The translations under genes were made by a program, and so were the position numbers. From Anthonomus grandis grandis (taxonomy: Eukaryota > Arthropoda > Insecta > Coleoptera > Curculionidae): a stretch of DNA of 64,000 nucleotides. This document shows, piece by piece, positions 44,431 through 56,192 of the stretch. The stretch covers positions 20,828,227 through 20,892,226 of the forward strand of contig NC_065546.1 in the NCBI RefSeq assembly GCF_022605725.1. Direction: 5' to 3'. Position 1 is the first letter of the stretch, and each line of letters opens with the position of its first letter. The notes below the pieces were generated by a model. It was not told the DNA's origin. It did not search any database and was given only the letters and a program-made list of their open reading frames with translations.

Positions 44431-47196
44431 TATAACATATTCCAATCGACTACAAGAGAATAACCCAAAATTATAATACTTACATATGTTCGAAAATCAA
44501 AACAATCTGCGCGGCAGGCAAAACAACCAAATGGACAATTAGCGAGCGAAATAAATAAATAAATAAATACTATTCGTGGTCGGATGCGCGATCGGTACTC
44601 TGATTAAATTCGGGTTTGGGAGGCGGAAATGCTGTGCTGATGCTAACTACTGGTTTTTTCGTTACAAGAGAAATTTTTAAATTTTTAAAAATAACGCCCT
44701 AATTTTAGAATTTAAAATTTTATGTAAATTGGATTTTCCTGCACAATCCGACTCGAAGGACCAAAAAGGTCGCGAAAATAGATTAAAAATAATAACTCGC
44801 AACACCCAAAAAAAGAAAATAATAAAAAAAGGCGAGAATACCCAGAGATATGAAAATATAAGACCTACGTTGATACCCTTGCCGTCGCTTCTGGAGGTAC
44901 TTCCTTATTTGCCGCCAACCACCACAGTACTAGTAGCACTCCTCAATTCCACAATTTTATTAGATTTTTAGGTTTTAGGTCGTAGGTCGATTGTGTGATT
45001 TAAATGGCTGTACTCGTATGTATTACGCTCAACAAACGACCGGCGACTGTCTTGCCCTAAAATAGCTGGGTCGCGCCGATTAGTACTTAACTTGCGCGCT
45101 GGGCATATACCCGGCGGTCAATAAGGTAATAACTCTGGGTACCTTCTAGCTCGATGAATAAAATAATTATTATAAAGTTTAAGTTAAATTAGTTGTGCCG
45201 GAACATGCGATTAGATTGAACTAATGATCTTTCGTTTAGACAAACTAAATACAGAAATTATTCGTTGTGTAAATGACAAAAAAAAAAGAAAAAAGATTTC
45301 CTTCCGGCACAAACACCCGCCGAATTAATTGATTTTTTAAAACACAAAGTTTTTCACAAAATAACCCAGGAATCAACCAACTACTTTTAAGACATTGTAA
45401 CTAAGGAATATATAGACTCAATTTACTAAAGTCAGTATAGATTAAATTTACTAAAATCAGAGCAAGAATACCTATTGTAGTATTTTCTTCGTCACGAAAA
45501 ATATATTTTTCCTAAATTACATTTTGTTTGAACTAAACTTCTATAAATATCCTCATAAGTTCGGATGCAATATTGTGAAGATATTATATAATAAATATAA
45601 ACTCACTTTCCTCAATCTACAATATACATATTTATTAATAACACGATTCTGAAAAGGTACATTAAAACTTCACCTGAAAACTTCTGGAGAATCTACAATT
45701 CGTATATAAAAGTCCCCGTACTTTCCCGCGCAAAATGTTATTCATATAATCCCGACGTCTAGAGTTTAGAATATTTCGTATTCAAAAGATTGAATAATAC
45801 CGGCGCTCGCAAGAGGTAACCGCCATAATTTTGAATTCCGGGCGTTCTTGTATTTGACAAAGTTTCTTTTCAGTTGGTCTCTTAGGAGGGCGCACAAGAG
45901 GATGCTTTTCTCAAAGAAACTTTTCGAGTTTATACGTTGATATTATGATTTTTTGTTGTTACAATTTTCGTTTTAAAGAGGCTTATAAAAAAAACAACAT
46001 TTTCTCCACCAAAGACAAAAAACCTAATTACCTACCCCCCGTTGTTCTCTATAGAGGTATAATAGAAGGTTTTCCAAGTATAGTAGGTGACTTGGCTGAA
46101 ATTTCGTCAGATCCTGACATAATTTCTTTTGTTATCTGTTCAGTGATTAATCGAGGCCGTTTTTACCCAATCGTAAAGTCGATCGTGGGGCGGTAATGAA
46201 AAGCAGTTATTTTTTTGTTTCCGAGAGAAATGGGGGAGACAATAAGACCCAATATCAGGCAATGTTGAACCTTGAGGGGCGCCGGATTAGGGAAAAGGAA
46301 AGCCGCCTAACAAGTAGTGTAAATTACTATCAAAGTTGTTCAATGTCTAAAAGGTTATTGGTTTTATATTACTTTGTCTAACAAAGTTTAGTGTAGCAAG
46401 AAATTTTCTTAAAGAGTTTAGTTTAGTCTAGCAAGAATTTTTCTTAAATGGAAGGATTAATTAGAAATAGAATTTTTAACGCCAAAAAAGTCGATGCGTT
46501 TTTGACATCTAAACACGTTTGCAGTTCAAATACAGGTATTACTTATTTATTGAGTTCCTGAGAGCGCAACTAGTTATTTTACCCCTAAAAGAGGCTAATT
46601 TCTTTAGTAAGTAACTAGAGCCCTCAAAAAAGGGAAATAAAACATTTTTGCAAACCAAATACGACATTTTTTCAAAGATTAATGTTTCTGAAGCATCGGA
46701 CAGATATAAAAATAACTTTCTTTGAGCAGAATAAACCCAGGATTCACATAATGGAAATACAATCGAGATGTCTGTAGCTAACGACAGGCAGAAAGATGAC
46801 CAATGACTACTTCCTGCTCACTATCTCTCGTATGCGGTGTACTGCCAGTCTTGACATTTTTATTTATTAATCTCTATTTTTTCTTTTGTGAGTTTCTTAA
46901 GTACTTTTATAGTCTTATTCTGTTCAATAATCTTTGTTTTCCATTTATTGATATAATCCCTCACATCTTTTCTTGCCTTTAATATTTTTCTATTTATTTG
47001 TCTGAACTGATTTTCCGTTTTTCAGGTGTTTATATAACATTTCTCGCCTTTGTTTCGTATGAAGTTTTGTACTTGTTGACTTTTTTGTCTTTATTATTTA
47101 CTTGAAAATGAAATTTCATTTCTTAGGTGCTCGATTTTGCTTCGTTAATATTAACAACTATTTTCGACTATTACTTATTGCTTTTTACTATACATA
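44431..47196. other. No gene recognised; GC-richer patches
   Basis: Contains AAAT repeats (44553-44575), GC-richer patches at 44575-44640 and 45040-45140, and several unremarkable frames (44729-44971, 45945-46196, 46196-46381). A short tandem duplication (GTTTAGT..TAGCAAGAA, period about 39) lies at 46387-46450. An old LTR element is possible but I cannot show boundaries. Confidence 0.4.
45193..45312. repeat. Short inverted repeat TTGTGCCGGAA
   Basis: TTGTGCCGGAA at 45193-45203 and its exact complement TTCCGGCACAA at 45302-45312. Perfect 11-bp arms with a spacer of about 98 nt, in AT-rich DNA. It could be the termini of a tiny element or chance. Confidence 0.45.
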
Positions 47197-47340
47197 CAGG
47201 GTGTTACAAATTTAGTACAACTATTTTTTAGAGTGTATTATTGAAGTCAAGATAAGATTTTTTTTTCATATACACATGTGTGCTAAAATGCTTTCTCTCA
47301 GAGCTACAGCCCGCGCAAATTGGCTGATAAAAACAATATG
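47197..47340 (+). repeat. Solo mariner-like terminal sequence
   Basis: Starts with CAGGGTGTTACAAATTTAG preceded by TA, the standard opening of the mariner-like ends in this window. No partner end or transposase is nearby. It is probably a remnant end. Confidence 0.5.
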
Positions 47341-47966
47341 AATATCTAAAACCGTGACTAGAGTTATCTATAGTATCTATCTATCTATTAATCTGCTAAA
47401 AATTGGCAAGTCCCCATTTTTTGGGGGCTTTTTTCATTTCTGTTTTCTCTTTTCCATCCCAATAATGATGTAATCTATTTTAGGGGAAGATTCAGAGGTG
47501 TTTACCCTTTTGATGGCCCCTAGCTTATGTTTTCGATAAGATAATTAAAAATCTAGCAATACCATCTAGTTAGCCATGAAAAAATCTATAATTTTGGTAC
47601 CTTGTATTTTTTCGATACAATTAAAAGTTTTTGAAAATATCTGGTTTTCCATCCTGAATCTGGGTTTACAGCATTTTTGCAGCAAGTTTATTTATCATCA
47701 GTTTCAATGGATTTTATTATTATTTATCATTATTATTAATTATCAAATAATTAAAGCAGAAGTTTATAATATATCTAATAATACTATTACAACTACCCAT
47801 CTACATAGGTTAATCAAATAAATACACAAGAAACACAATACAAACAAAGAATCATAACAATAAATACCTCCAAATAGCTAATTTAAAACAGGCGTGAGTT
47901 AAGTGTCTGCGATATGTGGTTACAAAATTCATCAAGTAAATAAAAGTAATTTTCACACAATAATTG

Positions 47967-48320
47967 TTAAGGTCTAGATTTAAATTCTTTATCACCTGAC
48001 AATTTTTTAAAACTATCAGGTAAAGCATTATACACCCTAGTGCAATTATAGTAGGGACATCTTTTAAGCATTGCCGTTCGGTGTGAGGGAAGTCGAAGAC
48101 TATTGCACTGCCTTGTAGCTTGCCATATTACATTATAGACATCTGAACTTTTTTGAAGGGACGTAAAATGATTTCTTGCTATCATGGAAATATTCAAAAT
48201 GTACAAGCATGGCACTGTCAATATTTTAAGTCTTTGCAAGCGTGATCTACAGATTCGGTATTTTTTAGTCCTAGCATGTATTACCTTATTACCCTTTTTT
48301 GGGCTAATATGACTTTATAG
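47967..48320 (-). pseudogene. Non-LTR RT tail
   Basis: The minus strand reads (R)-L-Q-R-L-K-I-L-T-V-P-C-L-Y-I-L, then L-R-L-P-S-H-R-T-A-M-L, Y-Y-N-C-T-R-V-Y-N-A-L-P-D-S-F-K-K-L, the C-terminal tail of jockey/CR1-like RT. The polymerase core is missing. The 5' edge is near 48320. Confidence 0.65.
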
Positions 48321-49628
48321 TTCAGTTCAGAGATCTATTAGAATCTTTGATTTGCCCGCGAATAGTCCGTGTGCCGGTGTTGCTTGTATTGTCACATGAC
48401 ATGCATGTTTAAATCGCAAAATTTTATGTGGAAAGAGTCATAAAGTAATATTCTAAGGGATATTTAATCATTTCATTAAATAAATAAATGTTTTAAGCAA
48501 TTCTTTAAGAATTTATACATTTGATTCGTAAAATTTGACTACATGCGCCCACGTACTATTGTGTTAAACGCCTGACCTTAGTCACAGCCACTCAAACGTG
48601 AAAAGTTGCACAGGTCCGGCCTTAAAATTTATTTGTACTCAAAATTTTATTATTCGGGATTTTTGGGTTTAGTTTTATTAGGTTAAAAATTCAGGATAGT
48701 TGATAGCAAGATAATATTTAATTTAAATATAAGATTTAAGTACGTAAAATGAGTTTAACCAAAAATTTTAATTTAAAAAGTTTAGTTTTTATCAGTCATC
48801 AGTCCCTTATAACAAGTGATAAGAGAGTAGGTGATACGAATTACTTAGGCCCATTTATTCTGTGGATTAAGGCATTAAATATTTACTTTTTGACACAAAA
48901 GTGTAAAATGTTTTGGTTTGTCTTCAAATGTTATATATTTCCTTTTTTTGGGAATTGAGATTTATTTTTACTTGGTGGTGATTATTAATGGGGATTTTGG
49001 CTGCCATATTCAATGTCCTTTATTATAGTTTTTTTTTAATTAATACATATTATGATATATTAATATAATAATATACTCATGAAAACCCCCCATCTCTATA
49101 TTTAGTACCAACTTCTTTTGATAAAAAGTAATTATGTAGTCAGAAAGTTGGAAGTATATTTTTTAAAATAAACTTTTACATTAAAAATCATCTAGCTGTG
49201 TATACTTTATGCGTTTAAAAGACAAAAGTTTTAGTGATAAAAAAAACACACTTTACATCCTGAATGTAATATTTATTAATTTGTTTGCCTCGTATTTAGT
49301 TATTATGCATATTAGGAGAGATTAGATAAAAATTAACAAAAATAAATGCTTATACTAAAAACTAAAAATCTTATACAAAACACTACATTTTAAGTATACT
49401 GGATCCTAAAACTACAGTAAGGATACTAAATACTTTTATAAATTTAACCACTCTTTTGAATCTGGCCCAAAAAGTTAATACAATTTTCTAAATTCTGTTT
49501 TTTTGCCATTGTTCTTTAGCAGTTTCTTCCATTGAGGAAGGAAACAGTTTCTCTGTTGCCGCCATGGATTCCAACTTCATCTCGCACATCAGCCTATGGA
49601 TACTAAAGCATTACATTATATATATTTT
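48320..49628. other. AT-rich DNA, nothing recognised
   Basis: No coding or structural element supported. Confidence 0.45.
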
Positions 49629-50030
49629 ATTGTGTCGCTAAAGGACAAACAGGGGCAGTAAGCTGAAAAAAACAAAACTTTAAACTTGTTTAATTAATAA
49701 AAATAGGGTTTTCTTACTATGGCAAAAAAGGGACTTTTTTCCAGAGAATAGAGGAAGAACCAGTCTTCATTGTGTCGCTAAAGGACAACAGGGGTAGTAA
49801 GCTGTAAAAAACAAAATTTTAGACTTGTTTTCTTATTAAAAACAGTGTTTTTCTTACCATAGCAAGAAAGGGTTTTTCCCAGAGAATGGTGGAAGAAGCA
49901 GTCTTTATTGTGTCACTGAAGGACAAACAGGGGCAGTAAGCTGTAAAAAACAAAATTTTAAACATGTTTAATTAATAAAAATATGGTTTTCTTACTATGG
50001 CAAAAAAGAGACTTTTTCCTAGAGAATGGA
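49629..50030. repeat. Tandem repeat, 3 copies of 138-140 bp
   Basis: The unit starts ATTGTGTCGCTAAAGGACAA and ends in AGAGAATGGAGGAAGAA-like sequence. Copies start at 49629, 49769 and 49907; the last is cut near 50030. The copies differ by scattered substitutions and small indels. It sits at the 3' side of a decayed minus-strand transposase. Confidence 0.85.
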
Positions 50031-50420
50031 AATCATACATCAATCATAAATGTATTATACCATGTTTCGGCTAAATAATATATGGATCTTTCTTCCTCCC
50101 AATTTTTTTAAATTTTCAAATATTCTATACACCACCTAACAATTCCATTACAGCAGCTCTTTTGTTAATCATCTTAAGCTTAAATCCAAGTTTTATTAGG
50201 TATCTCCGCAAGGTTGAGACTGAGAAATGTTTGTCCCTTGCAGATAAGGTATCTCTATGGTCAGAACCTCATTGTTTTAATATTTAGAATACACACCTTT
50301 TCTTAGCAATTTGGCAATATCCGTGTCAAGTCCCTTTGATTGTCCTGCATCTTTCCTTTTTATTCTGCCTTTAATCCTTTTTTTTACAGGTATATTGTAC
50401 TATAGGGAACCCCTGTTAAA
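50020..50420 (-). pseudogene. Decayed DDE-type transposase fragment
   Basis: Read on the minus strand, there are R-D-K-H-F-S-V-S-T-L-R-R-Y-L, a helix-turn-helix-like R-Y-L-I-K-L-G-F, and then I-Y-Y-L-A-E-T-W-Y-N-T, resembling the Y-L-D-E-T-W-x-N start of the DDE_3 catalytic domain with the Asp changed to Ala. Frames are broken throughout. The superfamily (IS630/Tc1-like) is an inference. Confidence 0.5.
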
Positions 50421-50666
50421 AATGCTTTTTTGCAAAGCACTACAATCATATGTGAACTGAGGATCATTCCTTAGATTGTTATAGATATTTAGATAAATTT
50501 GTTTGGCGTCTGTACTTAAACAATTACGTTTTAAAACTGCCTGATTTCCTCTGTAGCTTCTACTTCCCTGCTTCTTTTTGCTTCCTTAACACTAGAAAAT
50601 GAACTATCAGAACTATGTAAATCTAAATCACTGTCCAGATCACTCTTATTGTTTTTATCACAAATG

Positions 50667-50885
50667 TTATTGTCTTTCTTGTACACCCACAGTCTCCATA
50701 AGAAAAACTAAAAGTTTATTTTCAGTTTTTTGAAGATTCTTGTTTAAACTAGGCCGTACCCAAAACCTGTGCTTCCTCTTGTTTTTTTTCTTGGTAATAA
50801 TTTTTAGGGCCATATACCCTAACAAAAAAATTTCGTGGTCGTCAAACTCTCGGATGAAGAACAAGAACTCTCTACAAGCCGACAC
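50667..50885 (-). pseudogene. Harbinger transposase N-terminal fragment, second copy
   Basis: The minus-strand frame contains K-R-K-H-R-F-W-V-R-P-S-L-N, a typical opening of Harbinger transposases (R-x-W-V-R-P). It lies directly inside the Harbinger end at 50999, in the expected orientation. The catalytic part is not found downstream, where a different decayed transposase appears. Confidence 0.6.
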
Positions 50886-50999
50886 ATCTGCCCAGTTTGG
50901 TGGAGTCGATTTTAAGTCCGCGGGAAAGCCGCGTTATTTTATGCCGACGGCAAGGCCGCAAATGCCGCCGGGCTAGCCCATTTTGGTGGAGTCCCGCCT
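50885..50999 (-). repeat. Harbinger terminal region, second copy
   Basis: Read on the minus strand from 50999, it starts AGGCGGGACTCCACCAAA as at 6756, with TTA outside (51000-51002). The GC-rich inner part with GCCGGC-type words resembles 6780-6900. This is the opposite-facing end of a second, decayed Harbinger copy. Confidence 0.75.
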
Positions 51000-51075
51000 T
51001 TACGATAGTAAAAACTTGTGCTGTTCGTGCCGCACCATGGAAAAAGGCGAATTAAGCCGATCTTTTCACAAATAA

Positions 51076-53397
51076 ATGCCGATATTATCATAACATTAAT
51101 TATCAAGGGCCAACCGTCGTTATAAACGTAGAATAATAAAAACTTTAAGAAATCTATATTAAATAGATATTAAGAAATCTATAATAATAAAATTATAAAA
51201 TATTTAATTTTTATCAAAATGCGTTTTATTGAATAAGTACCTTTACTCTAATGAAGTACGTTAAAGAACGTATTAAGAGTTCATAAACGGTAATATTGTT
51301 TATAATTTAAAGCATCATATATTAATATTAAATATTTATCATGTAAATATCTTTTGACCACGTTGGTGGTGAAGATTAGTTGTGTCAGTAGAATCAACAA
51401 TGCGATTGAGCGGCGTTGCGATGTTATTTTCTCTAATATACGTTATCTACGTTCATTAAACTTTGAATGTTGACTTTTTTATAGAGAATCTTATCATATT
51501 TTATCAAAAAAAATGCTTCCTATTTTATTAAAAAGGAATAGTATTGTTTTGCACCTGTCAAAATCAGTGACAAATTTTTATGATATTATAAAGTAGTTTT
51601 TTGTCATAAGAATTTGACATCATCGCATCAGAGATGTTGCAAGCAAACAAACTGCCCATAGTTCCACGGCAACTAAGTTTATACATTATGGAATTTGGAA
51701 GAATTTTGATATTTTAACAATCATGTATAACAGCTACTTTTGAGTTTTTTCTATAATTTCTTTATAATATAGTAATACATTTGTATTTTGTGTTTGTTTT
51801 TGCTGCTATAAGGTTTACTTGTTCCGTATTCATTACATTGCTTGCATTTTTGTGAATTTTATTTTTATTGACCTTTATACATTTACTATAACCTTTTTAA
51901 CAGCCTGAATAAACCCTAACTTACAAAGTTTGTTCTTCATATAACAAAGTTCCTAATTAAATTTATAAGTTTATACATTACGGAATTTAGAAGAATTTTT
52001 ATATTTTATTTAATGTTTAATAAGGGTTGTTACTGAAATTTTATGTACTGTTAATTTTTATTGTATGCCTTGTGAATTTTTTGCTATAATTTCTTCTTAT
52101 AACATAGTTGTACATTTTGTAAATATTCTTGTTTTTTTTTTTAATTTCTGAAACCCAGACCTATGTATTTAGTGTGAAATATTGGTCTTTCAAAATTTAT
52201 AATACGCAACCAGAAAAAAGACCAAATCTAGAAATTTATTTAATATGGGGATAAAAAAAAAGTCCCAATTTAACATTGTTCTAATCTGCCTAAAAAAGTG
52301 TTGAATTGGGACTTTTTTGTACCCATATTAAATAAATTCCCCGATTTGTCTTCTTCTCTATTTTCGTACTATAATTTCTGAAAGAACCTTGCATTTCCCA
52401 CTCATTTTAAGCGCACGGTATCGTAGAGAAAAATTCAGATTTGACGGCATAGTCAAATTTTAAAATACCCGCTAATATGACGTCACGAACCCATTCAGAG
52501 AGCGCAACAGTTAATTGACGTTCAGTGTTCTATTCGCTCTTATGAGAGTTTCCTATCTAAGTAGTATTAATCTATGCATATTCAATAGCTTCGTGGCCCT
52601 CTCGTTCGCCGGACATAACTCCGCTCGATTTTTTTATCTAGAGGTTTTGCAAAAATTATGCTTGCAGCGGTATTTTTGAATCTGAGGATCAACTGAAGAG
52701 AATAAATTTGTTAAATTAACATATGATGTAACCTTCATACGTATAGGAATAAAGTTTTAATTCCTCAATAATGTGATTTTAAATAAATGTTTCGAAACGT
52801 TAGTAATAACAACCTACTACACAATATTCAGCGCCATGGATGATACACAATATGCACCGCCAACAACAACATTTGGAATTTAATAAAAATCCATTTTTTT
52901 AATTTAAATTTGCAGAATCATACTGTGTCATACATAGATATATTTATAATAATATATTTTATTAAATATGGGAAATACTTTTTTGTGCACGATATAAATG
53001 AATAAAGATGATAATGATTTCTCCGAACCAAAAAGACGTAGAACATTAAAAGGCTAGAATTAGCATTGCCGTGGAACTATAAGCGGTTTATTTGCTTCCA
53101 ACATCTCTGATGTAATGATGACAAATGCTTATGTTGAAATAGAAATGGCAAAAAAACACGCTTTATAATATCATAAAAATTTTTTTCCCATAAAATATGA
53201 TGAGATACTCTATAAAGAATGCAACATTGAAATTAAATTTAAAAAAAAAAACTAAATGAAAGTAGATATAAGAGCATTTTTATAAAAATTAAACATTTTA
53301 TAATTATTATAGTTATCTTAATAAGTTTTTATTATTCTACGTTTATGACGATGGTTGTCCCTTGATATGATCTTATGAAAATATCGGTATTGTTATA
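51076..53397. repeat. Long divergent inverted repeat (~2.3 kb unit)
   Basis: The left arm (51076-51675) and right arm (53056-53397) share inverted words such as AAACGTAGAATAATAAAAACTT, TTTTTATGATATTATAAAG, ATCAGAGATGTTG and AGTTCCACGGCAA. The left arm has about 250 bp more. No transposase lies between. A short tandem duplication (51677-51870 and 51955-52130) and a palindrome (52211-52361) lie inside. It is probably a non-autonomous element. Confidence 0.7.
52211..52361. repeat. Near-perfect palindrome, MITE-like
   Basis: The core arms 52233-52275 and 52298-52338 are complementary (ATTTATTTAATATGGG, AAGTCCCAATT) with a loop of about 22 nt. Weaker pairing extends to 52211 and 52361. Transcribed RNA would form a hairpin of about 60 bp. 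Confidence 0.8.
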
Positions 53398-53642
53398 TTG
53401 TTTTTCAAGATCCTCATGATAGACATCCTTATCTTGGATACACTGTATAATAACTTTTTTGCTTCCTATTTTCCTAATTTTTTTTCAGATTTTTATTTAA
53501 AATTTTTGTTATCTAAAATTATTTTTTCGAATTAGAAAACAAAATAGATAATGACAGTATACCCAAGTTAATAAATAAATAAACAAATTAACTTTGCAAA
53601 CTTTTAAGTTATGAATATCCGTTAGTATTTCATTGTGACTTT

Positions 53643-56192
53643 TAGTACAGTCAATCTGTAATTAAAAAAGGCCAGAACTTTTAAAAACTATCCAAGTCGC
53701 TAATTTTTTGAGGGTCGATTGTATTCCCGAAGAAAAGCTTAAGTCCTCGGAATTGAGAGTCAATTGCCCCATTTTTTGGGAAACTCAAAAAGTTTTTCAA
53801 ATCGATTTTGCGGCTAAACAGTGAGTCATGCAGAAAAACTTATTGAACATAAAATGTAGAACTTTTTGTGCTCTACAATTCATCTCATGGGCCCAAAGCT
53901 GTAGAACCAAAATTCGAAAAGTTAGAAGGCGCCAAAGTCACCAAAAATTACTTTTTTCATTTTTTCACTGAGAAACAATTTTTTTTAGAGGACAAAAATA
54001 CCTACAAAATGCATGTCTTACTTTTTTTTTTCGATTTACCGTTTTTGAGATATAATGCATTTAATACCGAAATGTTTACTTTCGTGTATGTAGCCTGCCT
54101 CAGATGTTTGGCGAAAGCTGTTTTTCGTCGCCTAACGTTTGCGCATCATGAAATTAAAGTAGAACCTGAACAAAATTTCTTTTACCCTTCTTGACAAATT
54201 GAAAAAAGCCATGCAGATGGCGCTGTAAGTCCACGAAAATGAAATTTGCATAGATTAAATGTTCTTTAACACTTTAACTTGCACAAAATGAATAATTGAA
54301 ATGATTTAGTAGAAAGGGATAAGAGAAATTGGTACATGGTTTACGGAGCACCAATTACAACAAAAGCAGAGGGCGTTGCAGTTGTGAAAGTGACGTGCCT
54401 CAATAATTATGGTTGCGTAATGCATGTAATGATAATTGATTACTGAATAATTGCATAGTACATGTTGATAGCATTACTTTTGCAAAATTCCATTCCCCAC
54501 TTTTTTACTGCTATTCCATCATTAACATATTACTATATATTTATTTGAACACTTACCTGAATGTGAATATTTATCTTGAAACATCGTTTATGGTCGCCTC
54601 CGAGCACTCGACACGACATTTCGTCCACGCATTGAATTTTTAAATTTTAAAGCATAACGAGAATACAGTGGGAGTAGGTAGTTTACGAAAAATTTATTAT
54701 ACAATAAATAGTTCGAAAGCATACAAAATTTGTTTCAATTTTTTTTCGGTCTTCCTCTTCTTTTTGATTTCTTTTTTGGTGGTTCTTCAACTTCATCTAA
54801 TTCTAAAGAGCAGTTGGAAGATGTATCCGACATAGATGTTCCTTCTTCGTCCATTGCATTTCGGTTCTCTGAGGGGCTTGGGTATTTTGGCAATTTGAAA
54901 ACTTGTGAAGGTAAATAATCATCAACGTCATTCTCTTCCAAATATATTGGGGCAACGTTGCTGCAGTTTTCTCCTGCACAGTACTTACAAGCAACAGAGC
55001 ATATAAGACCTGCTTTGCGACATTCGCAGGCTGCCCCGCAGTCATTCGTCTTGTATCCACAAGAAATTGCTTTCAGTATTGATTCTGGCGCTGGATCTTT
55101 CGAATTCGCTGCCGGTTTCAGTCCTTGATTTGTCTTCTCCCACCCCCATTCCAGTGGATCTATAGTGTGGCGCAAACACGACTGCACCTGCAAGTAGGCT
55201 CTGCGACTGTGGAGGTTTGCCGCTTCGACGGATGGTGGTAGCGCACATAGATTTACCTTGCTCTTAGTTTTTGCCTACACAAATTTCTTGTAGCGTAACT
55301 CTGACAGCTTATCTTTTTGAGTATTCCCAAGATACAGACCCACAAAAATTATTTGTTTCTTAAAAATTTCTGCATGTTCTCGCACTTCCGAGTTTCGCTT
55401 TTCCGATCGTGAATGGAGCTGACGTAGTATCGCATCTACTGAATGCATGAGCTAAAAGCACGTGTGGCCTAGCCGCGTTGTACTTGAAACTGCTGGGTCC
55501 ATACAACCGCTCCGGGACTTTTCCTTTACTAGGCTTCAACAAAAAAGTTTGTTGGTCGACTATAGCGTTAGCAGTGAGCAAAACCAGCAAGTCAATGTCC
55601 TCGCCAACGATAATTACGCACTCATGCGTAGCAGAATGATCAAGAGCGCTTTGAACAATCGAACAGTCCGCATCCTCTAAAGCCTGCATTGATTCGAACC
55701 CTGATTCATTTAGTTTATCCAATAACAGAGAGTGGGAGACTACACGATATTTTAATCCTTGTATCTCGAAAACGGTAAATCGAAAAAAAAAAGTAAGACA
55801 TGCATTTTGTAGGTATTTTTGTCCTCTACATTTTTGCAATCCTTGCGATACTAAAAAAAAATTGTTTCTCAGTGAAAAAATGAAAAAAGTCATTTTGGGT
55901 GACTGCCGCCCTCTAACTTTTCGAATTTTTCGGTTCTACAGCTTCGGGCCCATGAGATGAATTGTAGAGCACAAAAAGCTCTACATTTTATGTTCAATAA
56001 GTTTTTCTGTATGACTCGCTGTTTAGCTGGAAAATCGATTTGAAAAACTTTTTGAGTTTCCCAAAAAAGAGGGGGGGGGGGGTGAGACTCTCAATTCCGA
56101 GGACTTAAGCTTTTCTTCAGAAATAGAATCGACCCTCAAAAAATTAGCGACTTGGATAGTTTAAAAAAAAAAATTACAGATTGACTGTACTA
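53643..56192 (-). mobile_element. TIR element with FEN1/XPG-like nuclease remnant
   Basis: Inverted arms 53643-54053 and 55762-56192 (about 410-430 bp) begin TAGTACAGTCAATCTGTAAT on both sides and share many words (GAGGGTCGATT, TTCAATAAGTTTTTCTG, GATGAATTGTAGAGCACAAAAAG, GACATGCATTTTGTAGG). The possible target duplication is TTT. The only coding material is a minus-strand gene remnant for a FEN1/XPG-type nuclease with a Cys-rich tail. No DDE block is seen. From memory, some Academ-type transposons carry an XPG nuclease and an eight-Cys finger, so this may be a deletion derivative of such an element. Confidence 0.75.
54735..55750 (-). pseudogene. FEN1/XPG-like nuclease with Cys8 tail, 5' truncated
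   Basis: The first section (55750 to 55360) encodes A-L-E-D-A-D-C-S-I-V (XPG-I-like acidic cluster), then V-I-I-V-G-E-D-I-D-L-L-V-L-L and H-A-F-S-R-C-D-T-T-S-A. These match the order of acidic active-site residues in FEN1-family nucleases (E/D pair, D-x-D, G-C-D). Frame breaks near 55370 and 55270 lead to Y-L-G-N-T-Q..L-R-Y-K-K-F-V and N-L-H-S-R-R-A-Y-L-Q-V. The second long frame (55193-54735) has W-G-W-E, L-K-P and D-P-A-P, then eight cysteines (C-x7-C-x3-C-x-C-x6-C-x3-C-x2-C-x4-C), an acidic stretch and a basic K-K-K-S-K-R-R-G-R-P-K-K end (AT-hook or nuclear signal). The N-terminal part of the nuclease is missing, cut by the right TIR. Similar proteins are multicopy in arthropods; the role is unproven. 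Confidence 0.7.

Noticed and set aside
44729..44971. 80-codon plus-strand frame with a lysine-rich N-terminus
   Set aside because: No family resemblance and no supporting context.
45945..46381. Two adjoining plus-strand frames
   Set aside because: They touch at 46196 but show no domain and no splice or start signals that would favour a gene.
54730..54918. Plus-strand frame opposite the Cys-rich gene
   Set aside because: Shadow of the minus-strand nuclease tail.
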